Below, piece by piece: positions 30,932 through 31,089 of a stretch of 31,089 bases of DNA. The stretch covers positions 1 through 31,089 of the forward strand of contig DATLYH010000041.1 in NCBI GenBank assembly GCA_035575035.1, read 5' to 3'. The stretch comes from DATLYH01 sp035575035 (GTDB lineage: Bacteria > Planctomycetota > Planctomycetia > Gemmatales > Gemmataceae). The notes beneath the pieces were generated by a model. It was not told the DNA's origin and did no database searches. It was given only the letters and a program-made list of their open reading frames with translations. Position 1 is the stretch's first letter. Each line of letters opens with the position of its first letter. The position numbers were made by a program, and so were the translations under genes.

Positions 30932-30962
30932 AAAAAGGCCCACGGAGCCTACTCCGTGGGCC
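30932..30962 (-). terminator. Intrinsic terminator of the minus-strand gene at the window end
   Basis: GGCCCACGGAG and CTCCGTGGGCC form a perfect 11-bp stem with a four-base loop (30937-30962). In minus-strand transcription the stem is followed directly by TTTTT (30936-30932). It lies 19 bases after the stop codon of the minus-strand gene. This is the clearest intrinsic terminator in the window. Confidence 0.9.
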
Positions 30963-30981
30963 CGTCCTGGTTCGATGGGAA

Positions 30982-31089
30982 TCAGTTGGTGGGCGGGTTG
31001 GGCGGCGTCTCGCCGGCCGGCGGCGCGGCCTCGGGGGCAGGCGCCGGGGTGGCGGCCTCGGGCGCGGGGGGCGGCTCGCTGACGCGCGG
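30982..31089 (-). CDS. Pro/Ala-rich C-terminus of an unknown protein (gene enters from the right)
   Basis: The last 35 codons of a minus-strand gene end in TGA at 30984-30982. The sequence is low complexity: SEPPPAPEAATPAPAPEAAP and then ending GETPPNPPTN. Such tails are common in exported or DNA-associated proteins of high-GC bacteria and do not identify the gene. A strong intrinsic terminator follows the stop, which supports that this is the true end of a transcribed gene. Confidence 0.65.
   Translation of the reverse strand, partial: PRVSEPPPAPEAATPAPAPEAAPPAGETPPNPPTN

Noticed and set aside
30937..30962. Hairpin considered as the terminator of the ABC ATPase gene on the plus strand
   Set aside because: On the plus strand the stem is preceded by A and not followed by T; the T run only exists for minus-strand transcription.

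Overview
The window looks like a chromosomal piece of a high-GC planctomycete, most likely from the Gemmata-like group (Gemmatales/Gemmataceae). The case rests on gene content: a DUF1559 prepilin-like protein followed by a small transthyretin-like lipoprotein, an ECF sigma factor fused to a membrane segment and WD40 propellers, a Hanks-type kinase with a polytopic C-terminus, a large TPR/metalloprotease protein, and many short GC-rich palindromic repeats between and inside genes. No rRNA or tRNA gene, CRISPR array, prophage or intact insertion sequence was seen.

Layout. 1-1400: start of an unknown minus-strand gene, then two decayed DDE transposase remnants that face and abut each other. 1399-1848: the tmRNA gene ssrA (minus strand), with a readable tag ORF and a strong hairpin resembling a repeat found elsewhere in the window. 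2.0-7.2 kb: a lipoprotein-type isoaspartate methyltransferase, a core-MetE-type methyltransferase, a tandem HtrA pair (one with a full catalytic triad, one that has lost it and has a PDZ domain nested inside the protease fold), and a secreted protein with a CxxC motif. 7.6-14.6 kb: a secreted Asp-box propeller protein, a double-length ABC-2 permease, and a 1125-residue sigma factor/WD40/HEAT-like fusion.

14.6-21.5 kb: a PilT-like ATPase, a zinc-ribbon membrane protein, a Hanks kinase with six predicted membrane helices, and a tight three-gene ABC exporter cassette (ATPase plus two permeases) followed by a small lipoprotein. 21.46-22.22 kb is a noncoding island of palindromes and direct repeats, including a 20-bp perfect palindrome with a parS-like look. 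22.2-26.4 kb: DUF1559 protein, its lipoprotein partner, and a TPR protein with an HELVH metalloprotease centre. 26.4-27.3 kb: small genes and gene scraps ending in a MazG-like protein. 27.3-30.8 kb: a large membrane-anchored protein followed by an ABC ATPase. The window closes with an intrinsic terminator and the Pro/Ala-rich end of a minus-strand gene.

A recurrent theme is envelope quality control and export: an HtrA protease and pseudo-protease, an exported Pcm, a TPR-metalloprotease, three ABC-2-type systems or parts of them, and a membrane-anchored sigma factor and a membrane kinase that could sense the envelope. A second theme is repeat invasion. At least three palindromic repeat families occur between genes; copies or likely relics also lie in the tmRNA gene and in interdomain linkers of the sigma factor and the permease. 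Functions are inferred from motifs read by eye; no database search was possible.
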